A DNA stretch of 64,000 nucleotides. It comes from Magnetospirillum sp902729445. Its GTDB lineage: Bacteria; Pseudomonadota; Alphaproteobacteria; Rhodospirillales; Magnetospirillaceae. The first letter of the stretch is position 1; each line of letters begins with the position of its first letter. The notes beneath the pieces are model-generated. The model was not told where the DNA came from, made no database searches, and saw nothing but the letters and a program-made list of their open reading frames with translations. This document shows, piece after piece, positions 8,235 to 16,967 of this stretch. The stretch spans positions 1-64,000 of the forward strand of contig NZ_CACVCE010000073.1 in assembly GCF_902729445.1 (NCBI RefSeq). Reading direction: 5' to 3'. The position numbers and the translations under genes are program-made.

Positions 8235-10298
8235 ATGCTCGACGCCGCCATCTCCGACCTGCCGATTTCCGAGCCGTTGGTTCGCCTGTCGGACCTGGAC
8301 GAATACCGCGCCGGCTTGGCCCGGCACTTGTCCGGCGAATGGGACGGCGAGCGCTTCACCGCCCATCGTGTCCGTTTCGGCGTCTACGGCCAGAAGCAGC
8401 CGGGCGTGCAGATGGTCCGCATCAAGATTCCCGGCGGTCGCCTGCCGGTCGGCTGGCTGCGCACCCTGGCCGCGGTCAATCGCGATTTCGCCGAAGGCGC
8501 CTCGCACGTCACCACCCGCCAGGACGTGCAGATCTATTCGGTGGCGCTGGAAAAGACCCCCGACCTGCTCGAGGCGCTTTATTCCAACGGCATCACCACG
8601 CGCGAGGCCTGCGGCAACACCATCCGCAACCTGACCGCCTGCGCCCTGGCCGGGGCCTGCCCGCGGGAACTGGTCGATGCCGGTTTGGTCGCCGACCAGC
8701 TGTCGCGGGCCTGGCTGCGCCACCCGCTGGTTCAGCACATGCCGCGCAAGATCAAGATCACCGTGTCGGGGTGCGCCACCGATTGCGGCCATACCGCCAT
8801 CCACGATCTGGGCTTCATCGCCATCACCAAGGGCGACCGTCCGGGGTTCCGGGTGATGGCCGGCGGCGGCTTGGGCTCGCAGCCGCGCGCGGCGGTCGAG
8901 ATCGCCGACTTCGTCACCGAAGATGAGCTGCCGGCGGTGCTGGAAGCGGTGGCCCGGCTGCACCAGCGTTATTCCGATCGTCGCAACCGCAACGCGGCGC
9001 GCCTGAAGTTCGTGGCCAAGCGTTTCGGCGACGACAAGTTCCGCGCCCTGTTCGCCGAGGAATTCGAGCGCCTTCGCGGCCTGCCCCAGCGCCACTGGGC
9101 CGGTCTGGACTGGAACCATCCAGCCGAGGCCGCCATCTCGCGGGCTCCGGTCGGTCTGATCGACGCCCATGACGGGTCGGTCGCGGTGTCGGTGTCGGTG
9201 CCGCTGGGCATCGTGTCGTCCGAACAGTGGGAAGCGCTGGCCGATATCGCCGACCGGGTCGGCGTTGCCGAACTGCGCGCCACCCGCGACCAGAATTTGG
9301 TGTTCCTGGGGGTCGCCCGCGAGCAGACCCAGGTGGTGGTCGATGGCGTCCGGGCCATCGGCTTCGATGTGCCGGACCAAGCCGCCGACATCGCCACGGT
9401 GATTTCCTGCCCCGGCACCACCACCTGCCGGATCGGCATCACCAACTCGCAGGGTTTCGCCCGTGAAGCGCTGAATGCCGCCTTGGCCGATCCGCTGGCC
9501 AAGGGGACCAGCGTCCACGTCTCGGGCTGCCAGAATTCCTGCGGCCTGCACCATGTCGCCGATTTCGGCCTGCACGGCATGGCCAAGAAGATCGACGGCC
9601 AGCCGGCGCCCTATTACCAGCTGCATTTCGGCGGTGACGCCGCCAGTTCGACCATCGGCCTGACCGGTCCGATGATCGCCGCCCGCCATGCCGTCGCCGG
9701 CCTTGGTCTGCTGCGCCAGGCCTGGGCCTCGGGCCGCAAGGACGGCGAAGGAGTCAGGGCCTGGGCCGAGCGCCAGGGCAAGGACGGCATCGATGCCGTC
9801 CTGGCCGGCCTGGGCGAGGGTGGCGCCGACGGCCTGTTCGTCGATTGGGGCGACAGCCACGATTTCGCCGGTGCGCCGCAGGCCAAGGGCGAGTGCGCGG
9901 CGCCCTTCGCCGCCGCCGACCTGTATGAGGATCTGGCCGACGATTCCCTGATCACCCTGGACCGCGCCCTGGCGGTCGGCAACCAGGCCATCGCCGCCGA
10001 AGCGGCCGACACCGGCATCGAATATGCCGCCCGCCGGTTGCTGCACCTGAAGGGCGTGCCCAGCGAGGACGGCCAGAACCTGGCCGCCCACATCGCCGCG
10101 ATCGGCGCCCATTGGGCCGATCAGGCCGACGTGGTCGATGCCGCCCGGACGGCTTTGGCCGCCCGCGGCGAGGGGCTCGAAGCCTTGCGCGAAGCGGTGG
10201 CCGTGCTGATCGACACCGCCCGCGACCTGGCCGCCAACCCGGCCCCGGTCGCGGCGGCGGTCGGCGACATCAACGCCTTGCTGGGAGCCGCCGAATGA
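8235..10298 (+). CDS. cysI: sulfite/nitrite reductase hemoprotein with C-terminal extension
   Basis: This ferredoxin/NADPH-type sulfite reductase reduces sulfite to sulfide. The 687-residue chain shows two ferrodoxin-like/siroheme repeats and the 4Fe-4S/siroheme Cys ligands as C-x5-C (Cys392, Cys398; CPGTTTC) and C-x3-C (Cys432, Cys436; GCQNSC). I start at the ATG preceded by AGAGGA; a GTG nine codons upstream is less likely. It overlaps cysH by 4 bp (ATGA). Residues from about 560 to 687 form an Ala-rich, helix-predicting extension absent from ordinary CysI of about 550-570 residues. Neighbouring cysH/D/NC favours sulfite over nitrite as substrate. Confidence 0.9.
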   Translation: MLDAAISDLPISEPLVRLSDLDEYRAGLARHLSGEWDGERFTAHRVRFGVYGQKQPGVQMVRIKIPGGRLPVGWLRTLAAVNRDFAEGASHVTTRQDVQIYSVALEKTPDLLEALYSNGITTREACGNTIRNLTACALAGACPRELVDAGLVADQLSRAWLRHPLVQHMPRKIKITVSGCATDCGHTAIHDLGFIAITKGDRPGFRVMAGGGLGSQPRAAVEIADFVTEDELPAVLEAVARLHQRYSDRRNRNAARLKFVAKRFGDDKFRALFAEEFERLRGLPQRHWAGLDWNHPAEAAISRAPVGLIDAHDGSVAVSVSVPLGIVSSEQWEALADIADRVGVAELRATRDQNLVFLGVAREQTQVVVDGVRAIGFDVPDQAADIATVISCPGTTTCRIGITNSQGFAREALNAALADPLAKGTSVHVSGCQNSCGLHHVADFGLHGMAKKIDGQPAPYYQLHFGGDAASSTIGLTGPMIAARHAVAGLGLLRQAWASGRKDGEGVRAWAERQGKDGIDAVLAGLGEGGADGLFVDWGDSHDFAGAPQAKGECAAPFAAADLYEDLADDSLITLDRALAVGNQAIAAEAADTGIEYAARRLLHLKGVPSEDGQNLAAHIAAIGAHWADQADVVDAARTALAARGEGLEALREAVAVLIDTARDLAANPAPVAAAVGDINALLGAAE

Positions 10299-10987
10299 CC
10301 GTGATTGACCCGCGTGCGGCCTATGGCGCCCTGGAAGGCCGCGAACTGATCGAGGTGATGGCCAAGGACGTCTTTCCCGGCCGCATCGCCGTGACCTCGT
10401 CGTTCGGTGCCGAATCGGCGGTGCTGCTGGATCTGGTGGCCCAGGTCGATCCGGACCTGCCGGTGATCTTCCTCGATACCGGCGAGCTGTTCGACGAGAC
10501 CCTGGAATATCGTTATCAGCTCGAGCGCAAGCTGGGCCTGACCAACGTGGTGGTGGTCCGCCCGACCGACGAGGATCTGAAGGCGGCCCAGGATCTTTGG
10601 CGCACCGATGCCGATCGCTGCTGCGAGTTGCGCAAGGTGTGGCCGCTGGCCCGCGCCGTCGCCCCTTATTCCGCTCTGATCGACGGCCGGAAGCGCGGCC
10701 ACAGCCTGGAACGCCAGACCATCTCGACGGTCGAGCAGGCCGGCCTGGTCACCAAGATCAGCCCGCTGGCCAACTGGAGCGAAGACGCGATCGAGACCGC
10801 CTTCAAGCTGCGCGGCCTGCCGCGTCATCCGCTGGTCGAACAGGGGTACCGCTCGATCGGCTGCTGGCCCTGTACCCGGCCGACCAAGCCAGGCGAGCAG
10901 GCCCGTGCCGGTCGCTGGGCCGGGTCGGCCAAGTCCGAATGCGGAATCCACACTTTGAATTTCGGCACCGACGGTGCCGGCATCTGA
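10295..10987 (+). CDS. cysH: assimilatory adenylyl-sulfate (APS) reductase, CysH family
   Basis: This enzyme reduces APS to sulfite with thioredoxin. The 230-residue protein has the nucleotide-binding loop SSFGAESAVLLDL, IFLDTGELFDET, and the C-terminal catalytic ECGIH motif. Two Cys pairs (DRCCELRK and CWPC) are the 4Fe-4S ligands that distinguish APS reductases from iron-free PAPS reductases. The start is fixed by the 4-bp ATGA overlap with cysI. It lies second in the cysI-cysH-cysD-cysNC cluster. APS preference is inferred from the Cys pairs. Confidence 0.92.
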   Translation: MTVIDPRAAYGALEGRELIEVMAKDVFPGRIAVTSSFGAESAVLLDLVAQVDPDLPVIFLDTGELFDETLEYRYQLERKLGLTNVVVVRPTDEDLKAAQDLWRTDADRCCELRKVWPLARAVAPYSALIDGRKRGHSLERQTISTVEQAGLVTKISPLANWSEDAIETAFKLRGLPRHPLVEQGYRSIGCWPCTRPTKPGEQARAGRWAGSAKSECGIHTLNFGTDGAGI

Positions 10988-10997
10988 CGAGAAAGCG

Positions 10998-11804
10998 ATG
11001 ATCATGAACCATCTGGACCAATTGGAAGCCCAGTCGATCTACATCCTGCGCGAGGCCTTCAACCGCCTGGACAAGATCGCCATGCTGTGGTCGATCGGCA
11101 AGGATTCCAACGTCATGCTGTGGCTGGCCCGCAAGGCGTTCTTCGGCCATGTGCCGTTTCCGGTGCTCCATGTCGATACCCACCACAAGATCCCCGAAAT
11201 GATCGAGTTCCGCGACCGCGTCGCCAAGGAATGGAACCTGCCGCTGATCGTCGGCGAGAACCGCGCCGCGCTGGATGCCGGCATGGGCCCGCACCAGGGC
11301 CGGGTCAATTGCTGCACCGCCTTGAAGACCGAGGGCCTGAAGGCGCTGCTGGCCCAGCACGGCTATACCGGCGTGATCGCCGGCATCCGCCGCGACGAGG
11401 AAGGCACCCGGGCCAAGGAACGGGTGTTCAGCCCCAGGAACGCCCAGGCCGAATGGGACGTGCGTGACCAGCCGCCCGAATTCTGGGACCAGTTCAAGAC
11501 CGACTTCGCGCCCGGCACGTCCTTGCGCATCCACCCCCTGCTGGCCTGGACCGAGCTGGATGTGTGGCGTTACATCGCCCGCGAGAACATCCCCGTGGTC
11601 GATCTTTACTTCGCCAAGGACGGCAAGCGGTACCGCTCGCTGGGTTGCGCGCCGTGCACCGGCTCGGTCGCCTCGACCGCCTCGACTGTCGAGGAAATCA
11701 TCGAGGAACTGGAAACCACCCGGATTTCCGAACGTTCGGGCCGCGCCCAGGACAAGGAATCCGAAGACGCCTTCGAACGGCTGCGTGCCGGCGGCTACAT
11801 GTAA
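10998..11804 (+). CDS. cysD: sulfate adenylyltransferase small subunit
   Basis: CysD is the ATP pyrophosphatase subunit of ATP sulfurylase, making APS from sulfate with CysN-driven GTP hydrolysis. Seen are LEAQSIYILREAFNR near the start, the PP-loop SIGKDSNVMLWLARKAF, VDTHHKIPEM, CCTALKTEGL, the GIRRDEEGTRAKER loop and the SLGCAPCTGSV block, all typical of the family. The start is either 10998 or the ATG two codons later; GAGAAAG lies just upstream and the protein proper begins MNHLDQL. It lies 10 bp after cysH and 20 bp before cysNC. Confidence 0.95.
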   Translation: MIMNHLDQLEAQSIYILREAFNRLDKIAMLWSIGKDSNVMLWLARKAFFGHVPFPVLHVDTHHKIPEMIEFRDRVAKEWNLPLIVGENRAALDAGMGPHQGRVNCCTALKTEGLKALLAQHGYTGVIAGIRRDEEGTRAKERVFSPRNAQAEWDVRDQPPEFWDQFKTDFAPGTSLRIHPLLAWTELDVWRYIARENIPVVDLYFAKDGKRYRSLGCAPCTGSVASTASTVEEIIEELETTRISERSGRAQDKESEDAFERLRAGGYM

Positions 11805-11824
11805 GCAGGGACAGGGATAAGATT

Positions 11825-13675
11825 ATGAGCAATTCGCCCTTGAAGATCGTCGTCGTCGGCCATGTCGACCACGGCAAGTCGACCCTGGTGGGTCGCGTCC
11901 TGCACGAAACCGGCGCCCTGCCCGAAGGCAAGGTCGAGGCCTTGCGCGAGGTCTGCGACAAGCGCGGCATGCCGTTCGAGTGGGCCTTCGTCATGGACGC
12001 CCTGCAGGCCGAGCGCGACCAGGGCATCACCATCGACACCTCGCAGCTTTATTTCCACACCGGCGAGCGGCCGGTGCTGATCATCGACGCCCCCGGCCAC
12101 AAGGAATTCCTGAAGAACATGATCACCGGCGCCGCTTCGGCCGAAGCCGCCGTGCTGGTGATCGACGCCCATGAAGGCGTCCAGGAACAGTCGCGCCGTC
12201 ACGGCTATCTGCTGCATCTGCTGGGGCTGACCCAGATCGCGGTGGCGGTCAACAAGATGGACCTGGTCAACTGGGATGAAGCCCGCTTTAGGGAAGTCGA
12301 GGCGGAAATCCGCGCCTATCTGGCCGGAATCGGCGTGACGCCGACCCATGTCATCCCGGTGTCGGCCCGCAGCGGCGAATTCGTCCGCGAGAAAGGCCAG
12401 GCCGCCTGGTACAAGGGCCCGACGGTGATCGAGGCGCTGAACGGCTTCAATGGTGCCGCCCCGGCCACCGACCAGGCGCTGCGCCTGCCGGTGCAGGACG
12501 TCTACAAGTTCGACCAGCGCCGCATCGTCGCCGGCCGCATCGAATCCGGCCGCTTGAAGGTCGGCGACCGCCTGGTCTTCTCGCCGTCCGGCAAGTCGGC
12601 CCGGGTCGCCACCATCGAGGATTGGGCCGGCGAGCATGTCACCACCGTCGCCTCGGCGGCCGGCCGCTCGGTCGGTTTCACCCTGGACGAGCCGATCTTC
12701 GTCGAGCGCGGCCAGGTGGCGCACCTGGCCGACAACAGCCCGGTCCTGGCCCATGAAATCCGTGCCCGGGTGTTCTGGCTGGGCCGCGAGCCGCTGGTCA
12801 AGGGCGACCGCCTGAAGCTGAAGCTGGCCACCGCCGAGTATGCGGTCGAGGTGTCGGCCGTCGAACGCGTCGTCGATGTCGCCGATCTGGCCAGCCACGA
12901 AGCCGAGGTGGTGCAGAAGAACGCGGTGGCCGAGGTGGTGCTGCGCTCGCGTGCCGCCATCGCCTTCGACGCCTTCGGCGCCAACGCCCGCCTGGGCCGC
13001 TTCGTCCTGGTGCATGGCTTCGACATCGTCGGCGGCGGCATCATCGCCGAGGCGGCGGCGGCCAGCCGCAACATCTATGCCGTCGATCACAAGGTCACCG
13101 TCGATACCCGCGCCGTCGCCAACGGCCACAAGGGCGGCGTGGTGTGGCTGACCGGCCTGTCGGGCGCCGGCAAGTCGACCATCGCCATGGAACTGGAACG
13201 CCGCCTGTTCCAGAAGGGCTGGCAGGCCAGCGTGCTGGACGGCGACAATGTCCGCCACGGTCTGTGCTCGGACCTGGGCTTCTCGCCCGATGACCGCGCC
13301 GAGAACATCCGCCGGGTCGGCGAGGTCGCCCATCTGATGGCCAAAGCCGGCCTGCTGGTGGTGACCGCCTTCATCAGCCCCTATCGCGCCGACCGCGACC
13401 GGGTGCGCGCCATCGATCCCGACGCCTTCCACGAGGTCTATGTCGCCACCGACCTGAACGAGTGCGAACGCCGCGACCCCAAGGGCCTGTACAAGAAGGC
13501 CAGGAAGGGCGAAATCCCGGAATTCACCGGCATCTCGGCCCCTTATGAGCCGCCGGCCGAGCCCGAGCTGCACCTCGACACCACCGGCAAGTCCATCGAC
13601 GAATCGGTGGCCGAGCTGGTGGCCTATATCGAGGCGCGTTTCGGCAATCTTGCGCTGGTGCAGGCCAGCGCCTGA
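11825..13675 (+). CDS. cysNC: bifunctional sulfate adenylyltransferase large subunit / APS kinase
   Basis: This 616-residue fusion joins CysN, the GTPase driving ATP sulfurylase, to CysC, which phosphorylates APS to PAPS. CysN (about 1-420) has G1 GHVDHGKST, G3 DAPGHKEF, G4 NKMD and two beta-barrel domains. CysC (about 440-610) has Walker A GLSGAGKST, DGDNVRHGL and FISPYRADRDRVR. The start follows a GGGATAAG-like site. It is the last gene of the cluster and is followed by a strong terminator. Because CysH looks like an APS reductase, the kinase half probably supplies PAPS for sulfation or balances APS. Confidence 0.95.
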   Translation: MSNSPLKIVVVGHVDHGKSTLVGRVLHETGALPEGKVEALREVCDKRGMPFEWAFVMDALQAERDQGITIDTSQLYFHTGERPVLIIDAPGHKEFLKNMITGAASAEAAVLVIDAHEGVQEQSRRHGYLLHLLGLTQIAVAVNKMDLVNWDEARFREVEAEIRAYLAGIGVTPTHVIPVSARSGEFVREKGQAAWYKGPTVIEALNGFNGAAPATDQALRLPVQDVYKFDQRRIVAGRIESGRLKVGDRLVFSPSGKSARVATIEDWAGEHVTTVASAAGRSVGFTLDEPIFVERGQVAHLADNSPVLAHEIRARVFWLGREPLVKGDRLKLKLATAEYAVEVSAVERVVDVADLASHEAEVVQKNAVAEVVLRSRAAIAFDAFGANARLGRFVLVHGFDIVGGGIIAEAAAASRNIYAVDHKVTVDTRAVANGHKGGVVWLTGLSGAGKSTIAMELERRLFQKGWQASVLDGDNVRHGLCSDLGFSPDDRAENIRRVGEVAHLMAKAGLLVVTAFISPYRADRDRVRAIDPDAFHEVYVATDLNECERRDPKGLYKKARKGEIPEFTGISAPYEPPAEPELHLDTTGKSIDESVAELVAYIEARFGNLALVQASA

Positions 13676-13697
13676 GTTCGCCTATTAACCGAAAGAG

Positions 13698-13730
13698 GGG
13701 GCGGAGGTATTCCTCCGCCCCGCTTTTAAT
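13698..13730 (+). terminator. Rho-independent terminator of the cys cluster
   Basis: A perfect 10-bp GC-rich stem (13698-13707 with 13712-13721), a TATT loop and a T-rich tail (GCTTTTAAT) lie 23 bp after the cysNC stop codon. Confidence 0.9.
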
Positions 13731-13784
13731 TCGGGTCTCGCGACCTTACCTTGACGTATGGATGGGTGAGCGAGGTGACGGCGG

Positions 13785-15455
13785 ATGAGTCAATGCGGAC
13801 CCCGCCACGGCAAACCGCCACGGACGACCGGGGCGCCATCCCGGGCGATTACCCGGCTGCGCGACCGGGTCAGCCAACTGGAACAAGCCAGGGCTGAGTT
13901 GCAGGCGGCCAAGACGGCCTTGCAGCAAAGCGAGGAACGCTACGCCCTGGCCATGCGCGGCCCCAACGAGGGCCTGTGGGACTGGAACCCCGTCACCAAG
14001 GAGCTTTACCTGTCGGCCCGCCTGCTGACCATCCTGGGATTCGGCTCGGACAATGTTCGCACCACCTCGAACGAGTGGCTGGAAATCGTCCATCCCGAGG
14101 ACCGAGGGCGCTATCAGTCCGATCTGGTTCGCCACCTCAAGGGCCTGGACGAACATTTCGAATGCGAATATCGCGTCCGCGACCGGGCCGGCACCTATCG
14201 CTGGATGCTGGCCCGCGGTCTGGCGGTCAGGGGGGCTGACGGCATCGCCACCCGCATGGTCGGCTCGATCGGCGACATCACCGAAAGAAAGCAGCGCGAA
14301 TCGATCCTTCGGGCCAGCGAGGCTCGGTTCCGCTCGCTGGTCGAGGCCGCCGCCAGCGTCATCGTGGTGATCGACGGCACCGGCCTGCTGCGCGAATTCA
14401 ACCGCGAGGCCGAGCGGGTGTTCAATGTCCGCCGCGACGCGGTCGTCGATCAGCCGTGGAATGATGTGCTGACCATGACCGGCGGCGATTTCGGCGCGCT
14501 GCTGGCGGCGGTGCGGCGCGGGCATAGCGTGCGTGAGCAGGAATTGACCACCGCCGACGGCACCGTGTTGTCGTGGAACCTGGCCCTGTTGGACGACGGC
14601 GCCGGAATCATCGGCGTGGCCCAGGACGTGACCCGGCGCCATTGGGCGGAAAAGTCGCTGAGTTATGTCAACGAAAGCCTGGAACGCCGGGTCGCCGAGC
14701 GCACCCGCGAATTGGAGCGGGCCCGGGAAGAGGCCGAACAGGCCAGCAAGGCCAAAAGCGACTTCGTCGCCAATATGAGCCATGAATTGCGCACGCCGCT
14801 GAACGCCATCATCGGCTTTTCCGACGTCATGCGGCTTGGCGTGATGGGGCCGCTGGGCAACAGCCATTACTCCGATTACGTCGAGGCGATCTGGGATTCC
14901 GGCACCCACCTTTTGTCGTTGATCAACGACATCTTGGACATGGCCAAGATCGAGGCCGGCGAGTTCGTGGTGCGCCGCGAGCCGGTCAATCCGGTCTACA
15001 TCCTGCATTCGGCCTGCCGATTGGTTCGCGACAAGGCCCGGGCGCACGAAGTCACCATGAAGCTGGCGGTTCACGACGATATCGGAACGGTCGAACTGGA
15101 CCCCTTGCGGTTTCGCCAGATCATCTTGATCCTGGCGTCGAACGCCTTGAAGTTCACCCCCAACGGCGGCGAGGTCGAGGTGGTGCTGCGCCGCGACGAC
15201 GACTTCCTGCACTTGAGCATCGCCGATTCCGGCATCGGCATGACGCCGGACGAAATCGCCCAGGCCATGCGCCCCTTCGTCCAGGTCGATTCCTCGCTGG
15301 CGCGGCGCTTCCAGGGGACCGGGCTGGGGCTGCCGCTGACCCAGAAGTTCGTCGACATGCATGGCGGCACCTTGTCGATCGAAAGCTGCCCCGGGACGGG
15401 AACGAAGGTGACGGTGGTGCTGCCGGTCAAGGATTCGGCTATAGTCGGGGTATGA
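13785..15455 (+). CDS. PAS-PAS sensor histidine kinase, cytoplasmic
   Basis: This 556-residue kinase lacks membrane segments. A basic N-terminus with a short coiled coil (30-55) precedes PAS1 (about 55-175, PAS_3-like, ending VGSIGDITERKQ), PAS2 (about 180-290, ending GVAQDVTRRHW), a coiled linker and HisKA with phospho-His333 (ANMSHELRTPLN). HATPase motifs follow: N-like box ASNALKFTPNGG, DSGIGMTPDE and GTGLGLPLTQ. No receiver is attached and no response regulator is adjacent. Its last codons overlap the start of a radical SAM gene by 4 bp, implying translational coupling. Confidence 0.9.
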   Translation: MSQCGPRHGKPPRTTGAPSRAITRLRDRVSQLEQARAELQAAKTALQQSEERYALAMRGPNEGLWDWNPVTKELYLSARLLTILGFGSDNVRTTSNEWLEIVHPEDRGRYQSDLVRHLKGLDEHFECEYRVRDRAGTYRWMLARGLAVRGADGIATRMVGSIGDITERKQRESILRASEARFRSLVEAAASVIVVIDGTGLLREFNREAERVFNVRRDAVVDQPWNDVLTMTGGDFGALLAAVRRGHSVREQELTTADGTVLSWNLALLDDGAGIIGVAQDVTRRHWAEKSLSYVNESLERRVAERTRELERAREEAEQASKAKSDFVANMSHELRTPLNAIIGFSDVMRLGVMGPLGNSHYSDYVEAIWDSGTHLLSLINDILDMAKIEAGEFVVRREPVNPVYILHSACRLVRDKARAHEVTMKLAVHDDIGTVELDPLRFRQIILILASNALKFTPNGGEVEVVLRRDDDFLHLSIADSGIGMTPDEIAQAMRPFVQVDSSLARRFQGTGLGLPLTQKFVDMHGGTLSIESCPGTGTKVTVVLPVKDSAIVGV

Positions 15456-16327
15456 TCGACTACGACTTCCCGCTGTGGCGGCCACCATCCGAGGGCGACA
15501 ACCTGATCATCCAGGCGACGCTGGGGTGTCGCTACAATCATTGCGCCTTCTGCTCGATGTACAAGGGCAAGACCTATCGCGCCCGACCGCTGCCCGAATT
15601 GTTCGCCGACATCGATGCGGCCGCCGCCGACTGGCCCGAGGCGCATCGCGTGTTCCTGGCCGATGGCGACGCCTACAACCTGCCGACCGAGACCCTGGCG
15701 GCCATCTGCGATCATCTGGCGGCCAGGCTGCCCAATCTGCAGCGGGTGACCGCCTATGCCACGCCGTTCAATCTGCTGGCCAAGTCGGTCGAAGAGATGC
15801 GGGCCTTGAAGGACAAGCGCCTGACCCAGGTCTATCTGGGCATCGAGACCGGCAACGACCGCCTGCTGAAGGTGATCGCCAAGGGCTCGCGCAAGCAGAT
15901 GGCGGCGGCGCTGGCGCGGGCGCGGGAAGCCGGCCTCAAGGTGTCGGCGACGGTGATCACCGGCCTGGGCGGCCAGGCCCATTGGCAGGATCACATCGAC
16001 GACACCGCCAGTCTGGTGAATCTGGCGCCGCCGACTTTCCTGTCGGTCCTGCAACTGGGGCTGGAGGAATCGGTCGCCAAGACCTTCTTCGCCCGCCAGG
16101 GCGAAGACTTCGCCTGGCAGGATGACCGCGCCGTGCTGGTCGAACTGCGCCGCCTGATCGAACGCCTCGACCCGCCGGCTCCGGTGATCTTTCGCTCGAA
16201 CCACGCCAGCAACGCCCTGGCCCTGGCCGGCACCCTGCCCAAGGACAAGGACCGCCTGCTGGCGCAGGTGGACATGGCCCTGGCCGGCCAGGCCCGGTTG
16301 CGGCCGCGATGGATCAGGGGATTGTAG
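15452..16327 (+). CDS. radical SAM enzyme of unknown substrate
   Basis: This 291-residue protein begins with an iron-sulfur motif at Cys26, Cys31 and Cys34 (GCRYNHCAFC), spaced C-x4-C-x2-C rather than the common C-x3-C-x2-C. Further radical SAM/TIM-barrel signs are FLADGDAYNLPTE (SAM-binding strand), RVTAYATPFNLL and YLGIETGNDRLLKVIAKGS. It has no B12-binding or SPASM domain. It resembles Elp3/HemN-like COG1032-type proteins, but I assign no reaction. It overlaps the preceding histidine kinase gene by 4 bp, an unusual pairing. Confidence 0.85.
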   Translation: MIDYDFPLWRPPSEGDNLIIQATLGCRYNHCAFCSMYKGKTYRARPLPELFADIDAAAADWPEAHRVFLADGDAYNLPTETLAAICDHLAARLPNLQRVTAYATPFNLLAKSVEEMRALKDKRLTQVYLGIETGNDRLLKVIAKGSRKQMAAALARAREAGLKVSATVITGLGGQAHWQDHIDDTASLVNLAPPTFLSVLQLGLEESVAKTFFARQGEDFAWQDDRAVLVELRRLIERLDPPAPVIFRSNHASNALALAGTLPKDKDRLLAQVDMALAGQARLRPRWIRGL

Positions 16328-16340
16328 CTTCGGACGAAAG

Positions 16341-16688
16341 TCAGCTCGTCGCCGGGGCGACGTCGCTCGACAGGATTTGGCGCACCCGCGTCCGGGCCTC
16401 GCTCTCCAGGCTGCCGATCCGTTCGGCGTCCTTGGCCTCGATGGTGGCGATCTTGGCGGTGCGGATCACCGAAGGGGCCGGCAGGCCAGCCCGGCCGAGG
16501 TCGGTGATTTCCACGTCGCCGGGCCAGCCACGGTTTTCTGCGCTGGTGATCATCAGTACCCACAGCAATCCGTGGTGTTGTTGAACATTCCCGGCGGCGA
16601 CGACCAAGGCCGGGCGCCGCTGACGAACCGGTCGGTCGGTATAGGGGAAGGGAACCTTGACGATATCCCAGGCATCAAAGGTTGGCAT
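16341..16688 (-). CDS. PemK/MazF-family toxin (mRNA interferase)
   Basis: The 115-residue protein begins AWDIVKVPFPYTDRPVRQRRPALVV, the core of the MazF/PemK beta-barrel with the conserved Arg-Pro step, and continues with LLWVLMITSAENRGWPGDV and SVIRTAKIATI, typical of these RNA-cleaving toxins. The start overlaps the last 14 bp of the upstream antitoxin gene, as in many toxin-antitoxin operons. Target sequence specificity cannot be read from the protein. Confidence 0.88.
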   Translation of the reverse strand: MPTFDAWDIVKVPFPYTDRPVRQRRPALVVAAGNVQQHHGLLWVLMITSAENRGWPGDVEITDLGRAGLPAPSVIRTAKIATIEAKDAERIGSLESEARTRVRQILSSDVAPATS

Positions 16689-16890
16689 AGGCCCGCTGGT
16701 CCGCTTCCGACGACCACTCGCCGAAGGTGGCCAGCGGATCCTCTACCGGTTCCGTCGGCGCCCGCGTCAGCACCACGCGGCCAGCCTCGATCGAATAGGC
16801 GATTTCATCGCCCTCCTTCAAATGGAGCGCGATCCGCACCGGCTGCGGAATGGTGGTCTGTGCCTTGCTGGTCAATTTGCTGGTGATCAC
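16675..16890 (-). CDS. AbrB/MazE-type antitoxin
   Basis: The 71-residue antitoxin has an N-terminal swapped-hairpin DNA-binding domain (ITSKLTSKAQTTIPQPVR, then LKEGDEIAYSIEAGRVVLTR) and an acidic C-terminal tail (PLATFGEWSSEADQRAYANL) suited to blocking the toxin. I place the start at a GTG (16888-16890) with GAGG eight bases upstream; the longer frame upstream overlaps an unrelated gene and is not credible. It should bind and repress its own promoter, and a small palindrome lies 13 bp upstream. Confidence 0.85.
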   Translation of the reverse strand: MITSKLTSKAQTTIPQPVRIALHLKEGDEIAYSIEAGRVVLTRAPTEPVEDPLATFGEWSSEADQRAYANL

Positions 16891-16903
16891 GGCAAAGCCT
16901 CGT

Positions 16904-16916
16904 AAGGAAATTCCTT
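16904..16916. promoter_or_regulatory. candidate antitoxin operator
   Basis: AAGGAA-A-TTCCTT is a perfect 6-bp dyad with a single central base, 13 bp upstream of the antitoxin GTG. AbrB/MazE-type antitoxins usually autoregulate through such palindromes; binding here is inference. Confidence 0.4.
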
Positions 16917-16967
16917 CCTTGCCAGGGTAGGACGGTTCGAGCCGGTTATCAAGACATGATCGGGCGG

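Noticed and set aside
8130..10112. A 660-codon minus-strand frame opposite cysI
   Set aside because: Same shadow effect: no family signal, and cysI carries clear siroheme/iron-sulfur motifs on the plus strand.
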